Below, piece after piece: positions 1 to 7,969 of a stretch of DNA of 64,000 nt. The notes under the pieces were generated by a model. It searched no databases, was not told where the DNA came from, and saw only the letters and a program-made list of their open reading frames with translations. Positions within the stretch are counted from its first letter, which is position 1, and each line of letters starts with the position of its first letter. The position numbers and the translations under genes are program-made. The stretch is from Treponema berlinense (GTDB lineage: Bacteria; Spirochaetota; Spirochaetia; Treponematales; Treponemataceae): NCBI RefSeq assembly GCF_900167025.1, contig NZ_FUXC01000001.1:248001-312000 (forward strand). The letters run 5' to 3'.

Positions 1-1676
1 CAGAGCTTATTTATACAATGATGGATGCATTTGGAACAGCTGGCTTTATTGTGCCGTCTGGAATTGCAACCGATGACGGAACTAAGGCATATTTTGGAAA
101 GATTGCTACAAGCGGACTTTTGAAAAGCCTGTATGATTTTGAGAATCGCGAGGGGCTTTTCCCGACTGTTGATTCAAGATTTAAATTCAGTCTTATAACT
201 CTTGCGCCAAAAGACGGAATGAGCGACTTTGCTTTCTTCCTTCATAATCTGAATGAGCTTGAAGACAGCCGCCGCCATTTTACGATGACTCCAGAAGATT
301 TTGATTTAATAAATCCCAACACCCATACATGCCCAGTTTTCCGAAGCGAAGAAGATGCAAAACTTGCCAAAAAGATTTACAAAAAGGCCGGCGTATTCGT
401 CAATGAAACCGATGAAGAAAATGGAAATCCATGGGGCGTAAGTTTTCAGCGAATGTATGATATGTCTAATGACAGCGGATTGTTCATATCTCCGGACGAC
501 CCGCGAGTTTCCGAAGGAAACTTGAAAGTTTTGCCTCTCTACGAGGCAAAACTCATGCATCAGTTTGACCACCGCTGGAACACATTTGTTAATGGTGAGC
601 CAAAAGATGTAACTGTGGAGCAAAAAGAAGATACCAATTTTACAGTAACACCGCAATATTATGTGCCGTATGCAGAAACCGTACTTAGAACAACAACGCT
701 GGATTTGAAAATTGTTCAGGCTCTGAGGGAATTGATTCAAATTGAGAATGGAGAATTGAAAATTGAAAATGGCAAGACAGAAAAGAAACTCCGCGAGTTG
801 ATTCGAGAAAAGGCGGGAATGTCGGACGATTTGTTTTCGGAAACCGAGAAACTTGAGAGCGGAGAATCGAATATTGAAAACAAGGAATTGAAAATTCTCA
901 ATTCTCAACTTTCAACTCTCAATTCCAAAGAATTAGGTGCGGCTGTGTTTGAAGTTGCAGAGAAGTTGTGTCCGAAGTATTTGATGGGATTCCGTGGTAT
1001 TTGTCGAGCAACAGATATTCGCACTGTTTTAGCTAGTGCATTACCATTAAGTGGGGTTGGTAATAGTGCTCCTGTTATGGTTTTCTCAAAAAGTGTAAAA
1101 GCTACTCTTAAAGCTTGTTTATTATCAAATATGAATTCTCTACCATTTGATTTTGTTGCAAGATTTAAAGTTGGTGGAATTAATTTTAATTTCTTTATTG
1201 TTAATCAACTCCCAGTTCTTCAACCAACAGAATATTCTGAAGCAGCACTTTCATTTATCGTTCCCCGTGTAATGGCTCTCACATACACTGCTACAGACAT
1301 GACCGAATGGGCAAGAGCCTTGTGGAATGATTCATCTCTCAAAGTGCGCCTTAAAATGCTGCAATTGAACAACAAAGAAAACGAAGGAATCACCGACGAA
1401 AAGTTTGTTGACCGTGAGTTTTCAGAAAGTTTTCTTCCTCCATACATCTTTGACGATGCAAACCGTGCAGTCCTTCGTGCCGAGCTGGACGCATACTACG
1501 CCCGCCTGTACGGTCTTACCCGCACCGAGCTCCAGTACATCCTGGACCCACACTCCGTAATGGGTGAAGACTACCCAAGCGAAACCTTCCGCGTCCTCAA
1601 AGAAAGCGAAATCGCCAAGTATGGGGAGTACAGGACACAGCGGCTTGTGCTTGAAGCATGGGATAGGATGGAGTAG
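1..1676 (+). CDS. Eco57I/PglX-like DNA methyltransferase, C-terminal part (5' end outside window)
   Basis: The frame is open to the left edge (ELIYTMMDAFGTAGF...), so the ATG at 18 is probably internal. The segment FGTAGFIVPSGIATD, then YDFENREGLFP, NPNTHTCPVF and LPLYEAKLMHQFDHRW, is the post-catalytic half of large (over 1000 aa) Eco57I-type adenine-specific DNA methyltransferases found in defence loci (PglX/DISARM-like and type IIG families). The catalytic NPPY motif would lie upstream, so activity cannot be judged. The rest (about residues 310-450) fits a target-recognition domain, ending in a helical C-terminus. A lysine/glutamate/asparagine-rich insert near residues 235-305 is made of short repeats. 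Only about 14 bp separate it from the SIR2 gene, which suggests co-transcription. Family confident, exact system not. Confidence 0.75.
   Translation, partial: ELIYTMMDAFGTAGFIVPSGIATDDGTKAYFGKIATSGLLKSLYDFENREGLFPTVDSRFKFSLITLAPKDGMSDFAFFLHNLNELEDSRRHFTMTPEDFDLINPNTHTCPVFRSEEDAKLAKKIYKKAGVFVNETDEENGNPWGVSFQRMYDMSNDSGLFISPDDPRVSEGNLKVLPLYEAKLMHQFDHRWNTFVNGEPKDVTVEQKEDTNFTVTPQYYVPYAETVLRTTTLDLKIVQALRELIQIENGELKIENGKTEKKLRELIREKAGMSDDLFSETEKLESGESNIENKELKILNSQLSTLNSKELGAAVFEVAEKLCPKYLMGFRGICRATDIRTVLASALPLSGVGNSAPVMVFSKSVKATLKACLLSNMNSLPFDFVARFKVGGINFNFFIVNQLPVLQPTEYSEAALSFIVPRVMALTYTATDMTEWARALWNDSSLKVRLKMLQLNNKENEGITDEKFVDREFSESFLPPYIFDDANRAVLRAELDAYYARLYGLTRTELQYILDPHSVMGEDYPSETFRVLKESEIAKYGEYRTQRLVLEAWDRME
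733..926. repeat. AT-rich palindromic repeat insertions inside the methyltransferase gene
   Basis: Copies of a unit like GAGAATTGAAAATTGAAAA occur at 741-770. An opposing block near 884-926 is bounded by GGAATTGA (884-891) and TCAATTCC (919-926), an inverted repeat. They are translated as ENGELKIENGK and ELKILNSQLSTLNSK, low-complexity peptide that interrupts an otherwise conserved protein. The reading frame is kept. It looks like an interspersed palindromic element tolerated within a coding sequence. Confidence 0.6.
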
Positions 1677-1690
1677 GGAATCGTAAAGAA

Positions 1691-4435
1691 ATGAGTATAA
1701 AATTAACCCAAAAAACAAAAAAATATCTCTCTGTTATCCAAGAATCAAAAGAATCTGGTAATCTTGCTATTTTTGTTGGAGCAGGTTTTTCTGTTAGCGA
1801 GAATAATAAAAAATATAAAAGTTGGAGTGGTGTTACAAAAAAATTAATAAAAGAACTAAATTGTAATAAGAACTTAGATAATTTGAAAATTGCCGAATTG
1901 TATAAGTTACAGTTTGGGAAAGCAAAATTGAAACAAGCTGTATTACAAAGTTTTCCCAAAACACCTGATGTAGCAGGAACTTTACATAAAGAACTTGTTA
2001 ATCTGAATCCACATTATATTATTACAACAAATTGGGATAAGCTGATTGATGATGCAATTGAGAAGACAACAAATATCTATGATATTATTGTAAACGATAA
2101 TGAATTAGTAAAATCTGTAAATAATTCAAAGTATATAAAAATGCATGGAGATTTTGAGCATGATAATTTTGTCTATGCAGAATCTGATTATTTAAATTAC
2201 TCAGTGAATTTCCCCTTAATTGAAAATTTCTTAAAAAGTATCTTCTCAACGCATGTAATAGTTCTTCTTGGATATTCTTTTAATGATGTGGACCTTAAAC
2301 AAATTGTTTCCTGGGTAAAAGATAATTCAAAAGAACGTTTACCCATTTATATGATAACGACAAGCCCTAAAGATACAGCCGAATTAAATTATCTTGGTAA
2401 ATACGGAATTAAAGTCTTTCAAATATGTAATAATAACAATCAGTCAAAACAAAGTTTCATTGAATTCTTTAAACTTTGTGATAAATATAATCCATTAAAT
2501 TATAAAAATGATTCGTGTGCCTTTTTAGTAAATAAATTAGAACCACTAAATAATTATAAGGTTATTTTATTTTCGCAAATAAAAGATGTTCTTACCAATT
2601 GTTGCATTATGTATGAAGATGGGCTGTCATCATCTTTGAGCTTCTATGATAAAATAGCTTCTTTAGATTATGATGAATCAACTCGTATTTGTTATAGAGA
2701 TTTTTTAAGCAATGCATTGATTTATAATCAAGATTTCAACAAACACAAATCACAGATGGAATATATAATCAATATTTTAAAAAGAGCAGATATTCATGGC
2801 CTATGTGATGATGGAATGATTAAAAATAAAATTAATTTGACATTCGATATAAATGGGCCAGAACTATATGATAATTATTCGAATAGATTCAATTTTGATT
2901 ATAAAACAAAAAAGTTTTCAAATAATTCAGAAATGTTAGATCTAATATTCTCCTTATATAGTATTGAGCAATATGAAAAGGCATTCAATCTAACAAATGA
3001 ATTAATACAAAAAAGTAAGAAGGAAAATGATTTTATATACACTTTTATTAGTTATTTTAATTATAATATTTTAGTTAGAAAACTTAAATTCGAGTTTACA
3101 AAAGATAAAAATAAGCAGGATTATTTCCGTCAATTAAAAACAATAGATATAGACTTTGAATATAATAAACTTCCATTAAAATACAAAAGACAAGTTTATC
3201 CTATATATTCATTAATAAATTTTGATAAACTATATGTATTAAATTATACATCTCAAAATTCCATCAAAGAATGTAAAGAAAAATTTAATATTTTAGTAAA
3301 ACATGGAAGATCTGAAAAAGAAGTTTTTGGTCATAAAATTATTCATAAAAATCTAGTTGATTTTATAGTAAATAATGGAATCTGTTTTGAGGAATATGAA
3401 GAATACAAAAAAGTAAATTATAATTATTTATATTTAAGTCAAATAAATCAGAGAGATAAAACAAAATGGAATCCAAATAAAACGGAATTGTATGCGAGCA
3501 TAAAATACTTTGATTTCAAAACAATTCAAGAATTTTTCAAAGCATACAAAGAGGGTAATAATCAATTATTGATATCTGATGTTTTACGAGCCTGGCTTAT
3601 AAATGATGTCTTAAAAAACTGTGTAAACAATTATATAAATAGAAAAAATACTGCTTTATCAAATCTGGAAAAATATATAGATAATTGTCTATTTATTTTA
3701 TCTTTATTAAATCTTTCAATTACTGAAACAAATAAAATTATTAATCAGATTTGTAAAATTATTACTTATGTACGAAATCAAATGACAATTTTTGAAAGTG
3801 TAGAATTATTCTTTATAAATCAATGTAATTTATTTGAAGGAACAAACGTAAAAGGAAAGCCTGCATTAAAAATTTTTGAATGCTTGATTTCCAAATTAGC
3901 AGAAGATAAATGCAATGTGTATGAAATTGAAGCTTTGTTACGATATAAATTAATAAACGTATGTAAGATAGCTATTCAGGATTCAACAAAGTTTAGAAAT
4001 GAAGATTTATTAAAGAAATTACTAATTACAATAAATTCAATTATAACTCCGAGTGATAAGTACAGATTTGTTGAACATTTGATTATGATTATTTATCAGA
4101 TGGGCAATGATAATTGTAAACAAATAATCACATCCTTTATCAATTCTTTGGATATTTCGAAAGATAAAACTTCCTATGAGTATATTTCTTTTATGCTATC
4201 CTTAAAGAGATTAAATTTTGATATTAATGATGAAGAGTTAAAAAACTGTATAATAAATTATATTGAATCATTTCCTAGTAATTCATTTAGTTCAACCTTT
4301 ATTGACTTAAAATCTTGTCTTGAAGCTACTTGTGAAAAAGATTCTTCCTATCATGAATTAGTAAAAAAACTTGAAACTATTATTCAAAACTATAAAAAAT
4401 TTGAGTTGTCTATAGGAGAATCAAATAATGCATAA
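1691..4435 (+). CDS. SIR2-domain protein with long helical C-terminal region, DSR-like defence effector candidate
   Basis: Residues about 20-260 form a SIR2_2 domain: nucleotide-binding GAGFS (30-34), catalytic-type Asn in ITTNWDKL (N114), catalytic-type His in KMHGDF (H152) and the late GYSFNDVDL motif (194-202). In characterised defence sirtuins (ThsA, DSR1/DSR2, SIR2-HerA) this domain hydrolyses NAD+ after phage sensing. The remaining about 650 residues match no motif I know; they are rich in Asn, Lys, Ile and Leu and look helical, like the sensor half of DSR2 (about 1000 aa). Base composition is far more AT-rich than the flanking methylase, suggesting transfer. Its last 8 bp overlap the GIY-YIG gene. 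The NADase role is inference. Confidence 0.8.
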   Translation: MSIKLTQKTKKYLSVIQESKESGNLAIFVGAGFSVSENNKKYKSWSGVTKKLIKELNCNKNLDNLKIAELYKLQFGKAKLKQAVLQSFPKTPDVAGTLHKELVNLNPHYIITTNWDKLIDDAIEKTTNIYDIIVNDNELVKSVNNSKYIKMHGDFEHDNFVYAESDYLNYSVNFPLIENFLKSIFSTHVIVLLGYSFNDVDLKQIVSWVKDNSKERLPIYMITTSPKDTAELNYLGKYGIKVFQICNNNNQSKQSFIEFFKLCDKYNPLNYKNDSCAFLVNKLEPLNNYKVILFSQIKDVLTNCCIMYEDGLSSSLSFYDKIASLDYDESTRICYRDFLSNALIYNQDFNKHKSQMEYIINILKRADIHGLCDDGMIKNKINLTFDINGPELYDNYSNRFNFDYKTKKFSNNSEMLDLIFSLYSIEQYEKAFNLTNELIQKSKKENDFIYTFISYFNYNILVRKLKFEFTKDKNKQDYFRQLKTIDIDFEYNKLPLKYKRQVYPIYSLINFDKLYVLNYTSQNSIKECKEKFNILVKHGRSEKEVFGHKIIHKNLVDFIVNNGICFEEYEEYKKVNYNYLYLSQINQRDKTKWNPNKTELYASIKYFDFKTIQEFFKAYKEGNNQLLISDVLRAWLINDVLKNCVNNYINRKNTALSNLEKYIDNCLFILSLLNLSITETNKIINQICKIITYVRNQMTIFESVELFFINQCNLFEGTNVKGKPALKIFECLISKLAEDKCNVYEIEALLRYKLINVCKIAIQDSTKFRNEDLLKKLLITINSIITPSDKYRFVEHLIMIIYQMGNDNCKQIITSFINSLDISKDKTSYEYISFMLSLKRLNFDINDEELKNCIINYIESFPSNSFSSTFIDLKSCLEATCEKDSSYHELVKKLETIIQNYKKFELSIGESNNA

Positions 4436-4868
4436 GCTGCTTCAATCATACAATCTTCACAAAATCAAACTTCTTTTTCATGGTTTTGACCTAAAAGTTA
4501 TAGAACCAAATAACGACATCGAATTGAATCAATATGCTGATTCTTTATTCACAAGTTTTTCAATAGATTCTCCTGAGTATGAAGATAAAAAAGGTGTTTT
4601 TGTCTTTACGGTAGATGGTAGTGTTGTTTATGTAGGCATGACAAATGATTCCCTTAAGAAAGTTATGATGGGAACTTATGGAAATATTATTCCAAGAAAA
4701 CTTCATAAAGATGGCCAACTTACAGCTTGTAGATTAAGTGCATTTTTAAACGAAAATCACAATAAAAACATTGAACTATGGTTTATTGCTTGCGACGACA
4801 AAGAAAAAAATAAGCAAATCAAGAATGAATTGATTGATGAATATAAGCCAGAGATAAATAAAAGATAG
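4428..4868 (+). CDS. Small GIY-YIG nuclease-domain protein coupled to SIR2 gene
   Basis: 146 aa. GVFVF (56-60) and VYVGMT (67-72) form the GIY...YIG pair, and the C-terminal NELIDEYKPEINKR carries the family's Glu (E134) and the usual P-x-x-N end. The first about 50 residues are not a known domain and could be a pairing or targeting module. The start codon lies inside the last codons of the SIR2 gene (8-bp overlap), so translation is probably coupled and the products may act together. A GGAG-containing stretch just upstream within the SIR2 gene can serve as RBS. Whether it cuts DNA is untested; the expected second-motif Arg is not obvious, so a binding-only role is possible. Confidence 0.75.
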   Translation: MHKLLQSYNLHKIKLLFHGFDLKVIEPNNDIELNQYADSLFTSFSIDSPEYEDKKGVFVFTVDGSVVYVGMTNDSLKKVMMGTYGNIIPRKLHKDGQLTACRLSAFLNENHNKNIELWFIACDDKEKNKQIKNELIDEYKPEINKR

Positions 4869-4880
4869 GAGTACGATTAA

Positions 4881-6308
4881 ATGACCCTACAAGAAGAAAT
4901 CCAAAACGGTGAAAGCCGTACATTAGAATACAAAGCAACGCTTCCTCATGATTCACAAAAATGGATTAAAACCATTGTTGCCTTTGCAAATGGGGCTGGA
5001 GGCAAATTTGTTCTTGGCGTAAACAATCAGCGTGAGTTTGTAGGTCTTGCAAAATCTGTAGACTTATTTGAACTAAAGGATAACATAGCAGATACAATTG
5101 GCCAGATGTGCGAGCCGCAGATTATGTTCGACATTACAGCCGAGATGGTAGGCGATGCCCAGCTTTTGATTGTCAATGTGTTCCCTGGAAACGCAACTCC
5201 TTATTTTATTAAATCCCTTGGAAAAGAAAACGGCACATTTATACGTCTTGGAGCGACAACCCGCAATGCAGACTGGACTGCTTTGGAGGAACTTTCTAAC
5301 CGTGGTCGCCATGTTTATTATGATGAGTTTGCCTGTCCTAGTGTAAAGGTTGAAGATGAAGATATAAAATATCTTTGTAGGGATTTTTCTGAGCGTGCAG
5401 AACGTAAGATTACAAGAAAAGATTTGGAGAATCTGAATCTTATAATCGGCAATAAAAAGGATACAGCGACTAATGCCTATGCAATTCTTTTGGGAAAGCA
5501 TGATTATACTTCCCGCATTCAGTGTGCCAGATTCCGTGGTACAGAGCGTGTTGATTTTCTTGATAAAAAGGAATATGAAGGTCCACTTTGTGAGCAGATA
5601 GACGGATCCTATAAATTTGTTCTGAACTATTTGAGCATGGCGGTGGAAATCAATGGCATTGTTCACAAAGAAAAATATGAACTTCCACACAAGGCAATCC
5701 GCGAGCTGATTATTAATGCTGTAATTCACCGAAACTATCAGATGAGTTCCAGCGTTCAGGTAGCGGTCTATGATGACCGTGTTGAAATTTCTTCACCGGG
5801 AAGCATCTATGGCTCTTTGACTTTAGAAGAGGCTCTGGAAGGCCGTTCGTCAATCCGCAATAAAACGCTTGCCCGCACTCTTGAAAAGATTGCTGTTCTT
5901 GAAGGCTGGGGGTCCGGCTTTAAGCGCATTTTTGCTGAGTGCGATGAATACGGGGTGGAAAGACCTGAGTTCCTTGAAATTGGCGATATGCTTCGTGTGA
6001 ACTTTTACCGTCCTTCGTATAAGAAAAACGGCGATAAAAGTGGCGATAAAGCCCAAAAAACGGCGATAAACTCACAAATCGGCGATAAATCGGCGATAAA
6101 TCAAAATGTCGGCGATAAATCGGCGATAAACTACAAAGACAAAATTCTGGAATATCTTTCTAAACATTCCGAAGCCCGCTCACAGGATATTGCTTTGTTT
6201 ATCGGCTTGAAGCAATCACGCACAAAAGACTATCTTTCCGAACTCGTTGAAGATGGCAAGATTGTTGCCAATGGCGCTAACAGGAACAGGACATATTCGT
6301 TAAAGTGA
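4881..6308 (+). CDS. AlbA_2 (Schlafen-like) plus HATPase_c_4 putative transcriptional regulator/ATPase
   Basis: 475 aa. The N-terminal AlbA_2 domain is shown by ESRTLEYKATLP (about 11-22) and AFANGAGGKFVLGVNN (about 36-51). A middle GHKL-type ATPase segment has HKAIRELIINAVIHRNYQ with the N-box-like Asn (about 275). A C-terminal winged helix (about 415-475, SQDIALFIGLKQSRTKDYLSELVEDG) follows a repetitive GDKSAIN linker. This architecture is common for putative transcriptional regulators near restriction and defence genes. A GGAG RBS lies before the ATG and the gap to the GIY-YIG gene is 12 bp. Base composition resembles the methylase rather than the SIR2 pair. Precise role unknown. Confidence 0.8.
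   Translation: MTLQEEIQNGESRTLEYKATLPHDSQKWIKTIVAFANGAGGKFVLGVNNQREFVGLAKSVDLFELKDNIADTIGQMCEPQIMFDITAEMVGDAQLLIVNVFPGNATPYFIKSLGKENGTFIRLGATTRNADWTALEELSNRGRHVYYDEFACPSVKVEDEDIKYLCRDFSERAERKITRKDLENLNLIIGNKKDTATNAYAILLGKHDYTSRIQCARFRGTERVDFLDKKEYEGPLCEQIDGSYKFVLNYLSMAVEINGIVHKEKYELPHKAIRELIINAVIHRNYQMSSSVQVAVYDDRVEISSPGSIYGSLTLEEALEGRSSIRNKTLARTLEKIAVLEGWGSGFKRIFAECDEYGVERPEFLEIGDMLRVNFYRPSYKKNGDKSGDKAQKTAINSQIGDKSAINQNVGDKSAINYKDKILEYLSKHSEARSQDIALFIGLKQSRTKDYLSELVEDGKIVANGANRNRTYSLK
6031..6134 (+). repeat. Tandem GGCGATAAA coding repeat in the AlbA protein linker
   Basis: The unit GGCGATAAA (with a paired cGGCGATAAAtcGGCGATAAA form) recurs about eight times, encoding GDK and SAIN units between the ATPase region and the winged helix. 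The spacing keeps the frame. Such repeats can change copy number by slippage. Confidence 0.7.
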
Positions 6309-6315
6309 GATTATT

Positions 6316-7080
6316 ATGGACATATCAACTATAGAAAGAACGATACTGGAAAAATGCGCAAAGGATGCCGGCTGGGAAATTGACAGCAATTCCAAGTCAG
6401 ATTGCATCAACTTATTCAGTTCTTTTTTTAAGGAAACCAGTACCATTCGGAAGACTTCAGATGGTTCTTTTGTTATTCGCTTTAGCAAGGCATTTAGTAA
6501 AAGTCATTTTGATTCCGGGATTCATTTTAATTCTAATGGAGAATTTGAATTCACATTACAAGAATCGTTCTCCTTTTCTAGATTGTTAAAACGAATTGCA
6601 GAACTTTTTGCTTCGCTTCCTGACAATCCATTAGAACAATATCAGAAAAAACTTGCAGAATTTTCAGATACCGAAATTCAAAAGACCGAAGCTGAACGGC
6701 TTGTAAAAGAAAGAGTAGGGCAAGACATTTATCGGGATGCCCTCATGAATTATTGGGGCGGAGCTTGTGCTGTTACAGGTTGCACTCTTACAGAAGCATT
6801 GCGAGCAAGCCATGCAAAGTCTTGGAAAGATTGCACAAGTGACGCCGAGCGACTAAATGTTTACAACGGATTTTTGCTTACAGCAAATCTGGATGCACTT
6901 TTCGACAAAGGTTATATTTCTTTTACAGATGATGGATTGATTATGGTGTCATCTGCCTTTTCTTTTAAAGGAGCAGATTTAAGAGGGCTTGGTATTAATA
7001 GTGATATGAAACTTCGCTGGATAGAAAACGAGCATTTGGAGTTCTTGGATTATCATCATAAGAATGTTTGGAAGAATTAG
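6316..7080 (+). CDS. HNH_2-family endonuclease
   Basis: 254 aa. The C-terminal half (about 130-254) is an HNH_2 domain: GACAVTGC, ASHAKSW (first His), LNVYNGFLLTANLDALFDKGYISF (Asn/Asp segment) and a terminal YHHKNVW. The N-terminal about 120 residues are unassigned and may recognise DNA. HNH_2 nucleases commonly stand alone in defence islands or as modification-dependent restriction enzymes. It follows the AlbA gene by 7 bp and is the last gene of the probable operon; a new promoter starts 22 bp after its stop. Confidence 0.8.
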   Translation: MDISTIERTILEKCAKDAGWEIDSNSKSDCINLFSSFFKETSTIRKTSDGSFVIRFSKAFSKSHFDSGIHFNSNGEFEFTLQESFSFSRLLKRIAELFASLPDNPLEQYQKKLAEFSDTEIQKTEAERLVKERVGQDIYRDALMNYWGGACAVTGCTLTEALRASHAKSWKDCTSDAERLNVYNGFLLTANLDALFDKGYISFTDDGLIMVSSAFSFKGADLRGLGINSDMKLRWIENEHLEFLDYHHKNVWKN

Positions 7081-7101
7081 AAAACTCACTAAAAAATTTT
7101 C

Positions 7102-7155
7102 TTGACAAAAAAAATAAAAACATGATATAAAATTAACAGGTTGATAATTTTATAT
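7102..7155 (+). promoter_or_regulatory. Sigma-70 promoter with overlapping 11-bp palindromic operator of the XRE gene
   Basis: TTGACA at 7102-7107 and TATAAA at 7126-7131 (18-bp spacer) lie between the HNH stop and the XRE gene. A perfect inverted repeat, ATATAAAATTA (7125-7135) and TAATTTTATAT (7145-7155), covers the -10 box and start point. The position is that expected of an autorepressor site. Confidence 0.65.
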
Positions 7156-7207
7156 AGGTATGTTAAGATTATCTCAGTTAGATAAGAGCGGAGGGGAAGG
7201 AGTTCTT

Positions 7208-7582
7208 ATGGCAGAAGAAAGACAGATTAGCGAGTATGGCGAGCTTTTGAAGCATCTAAGGATTAACAAACACGAGATGTTAAAAAACATGGCAGGAAAA
7301 CTTGGGCTTAATTCTTCTTATCTTTCTGCCATAGAGAGCGGGAATCGTGATATTCCGCCTGATTTGACTGATAAAATATGTACAGAATATGGTCTTGATG
7401 AAGGGCAGCGAAAAGAATTGAAAGAGGCTGAACTTAATACAGACCGTAAGCTGGTGCAGATTGATATGAAAAAAATCAATGAGAACCGTCTTGCAAAAGA
7501 AGTCGTGCTCAATTTTGCAGGAAAAGCTGAAAGTCTTACGGATGAACAGCTTTCAGAAATAAATGCGATTTTAAATCGCTAA
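7208..7582 (+). CDS. XRE-family helix-turn-helix regulator
   Basis: 124 aa from the ATG at 7208, chosen over an upstream ATG at 7160 because a strong GGAGG-containing RBS (7190-7203) sits just before it. The HTH is at about residues 8-65 (GELLKHLRINKHEMLKNMAGKLGLNSSYLSAIESGNRDIP), the classic Cro/CI pattern. The C-terminal helix ends in SLTDEQLSEINAILNR. With the palindrome over its own promoter it is probably autorepressing. It could control the upstream defence operon or the following DUF4469 gene; the sequence does not decide. Confidence 0.85.
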   Translation: MAEERQISEYGELLKHLRINKHEMLKNMAGKLGLNSSYLSAIESGNRDIPPDLTDKICTEYGLDEGQRKELKEAELNTDRKLVQIDMKKINENRLAKEVVLNFAGKAESLTDEQLSEINAILNR

Positions 7583-7594
7583 GGAGGCAAGCCT

Positions 7595-7696
7595 ATGATT
7601 GTGCTGGAAAAAAATAAAGCCGTCTAAGTTCTGGTAAAACTTAAAACGGCTCTGGTCAAGAAGTTGGATAAACCAATTCTCGAAATGCAATGTTAG
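7595..7696 (+). pseudogene. Short ORF interrupted by in-frame UAA (10 + 22 codons)
   Basis: A good RBS (GGAGG at 7583-7587) precedes ATG 7595, which encodes MIVLEKNKAV then TAA at 7625-7627. The same frame continues as VLVKLKTALVKKLDKPILEMQC to TAG at 7694-7696. The protein-like, Lys/Leu/Val-rich character on both sides of the stop suggests one small protein gene broken by a nonsense codon. Alternatively it is only a 10-aa leader peptide. The stop region also lies in a hairpin: AGCCGTCTAAGTT (7618-7630) against AACTTAAAACGGCT (7638-7651). Confidence 0.4.
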
Positions 7697-7969
7697 AATT
7701 ATAGTTTATCCTTCTTCTTTTGTCAATCCGCTCTTTTCGGCTACCTGTGGGCTTAGGATAGAAAAGGGCGCAATGGATTTCCGAAATGTCGGAATATTAG
7801 AAGATGCGGCTTCTGCGCTAAAAAAAAGAAGCCTCTAAAAACTTCAGTTTTTTGAGGCAACTCTGAAAATGCCGAGTTTAAAAGCCCGCAATTTCGGGCT
7901 TTTAAACTCGGCGGCAACCTCAAATTGTAATTTTTAGAGGTTGCCAAAATACAGAAGAAGGATAAGATT
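7697..7969. repeat. Gene-free stretch with nested palindromes (cruciform or MITE-like)
   Basis: No gene is seen here. A perfect 18-bp inverted repeat, GCCGAGTTTAAAAGCCCG (7871-7888) and its complement (7895-7912), has a 6-nt loop. Next to it are GGCAACCTC (7913-7921)/GAGGTTGCC (7937-7945). Enclosing both are CCTCTAAAAA (7832-7841)/TTTTTAGAGG (7931-7940). A smaller TTCCGA/TCGGAA pair lies near 7780. The whole 7831-7945 block could be a non-autonomous mobile element or a three-stem RNA in the leader of the DUF4469 gene. Confidence 0.6.

Noticed and set aside
6031-6134. CRISPR array
   Set aside because: Units are only nine bases, are translated in frame inside a gene and have no spacers of regular length.
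7831-7945. Integron attC site
   Set aside because: The structure is too large and too symmetrical, the RYYYAAC/GTTRRRY core boxes are absent and no integrase gene is nearby.
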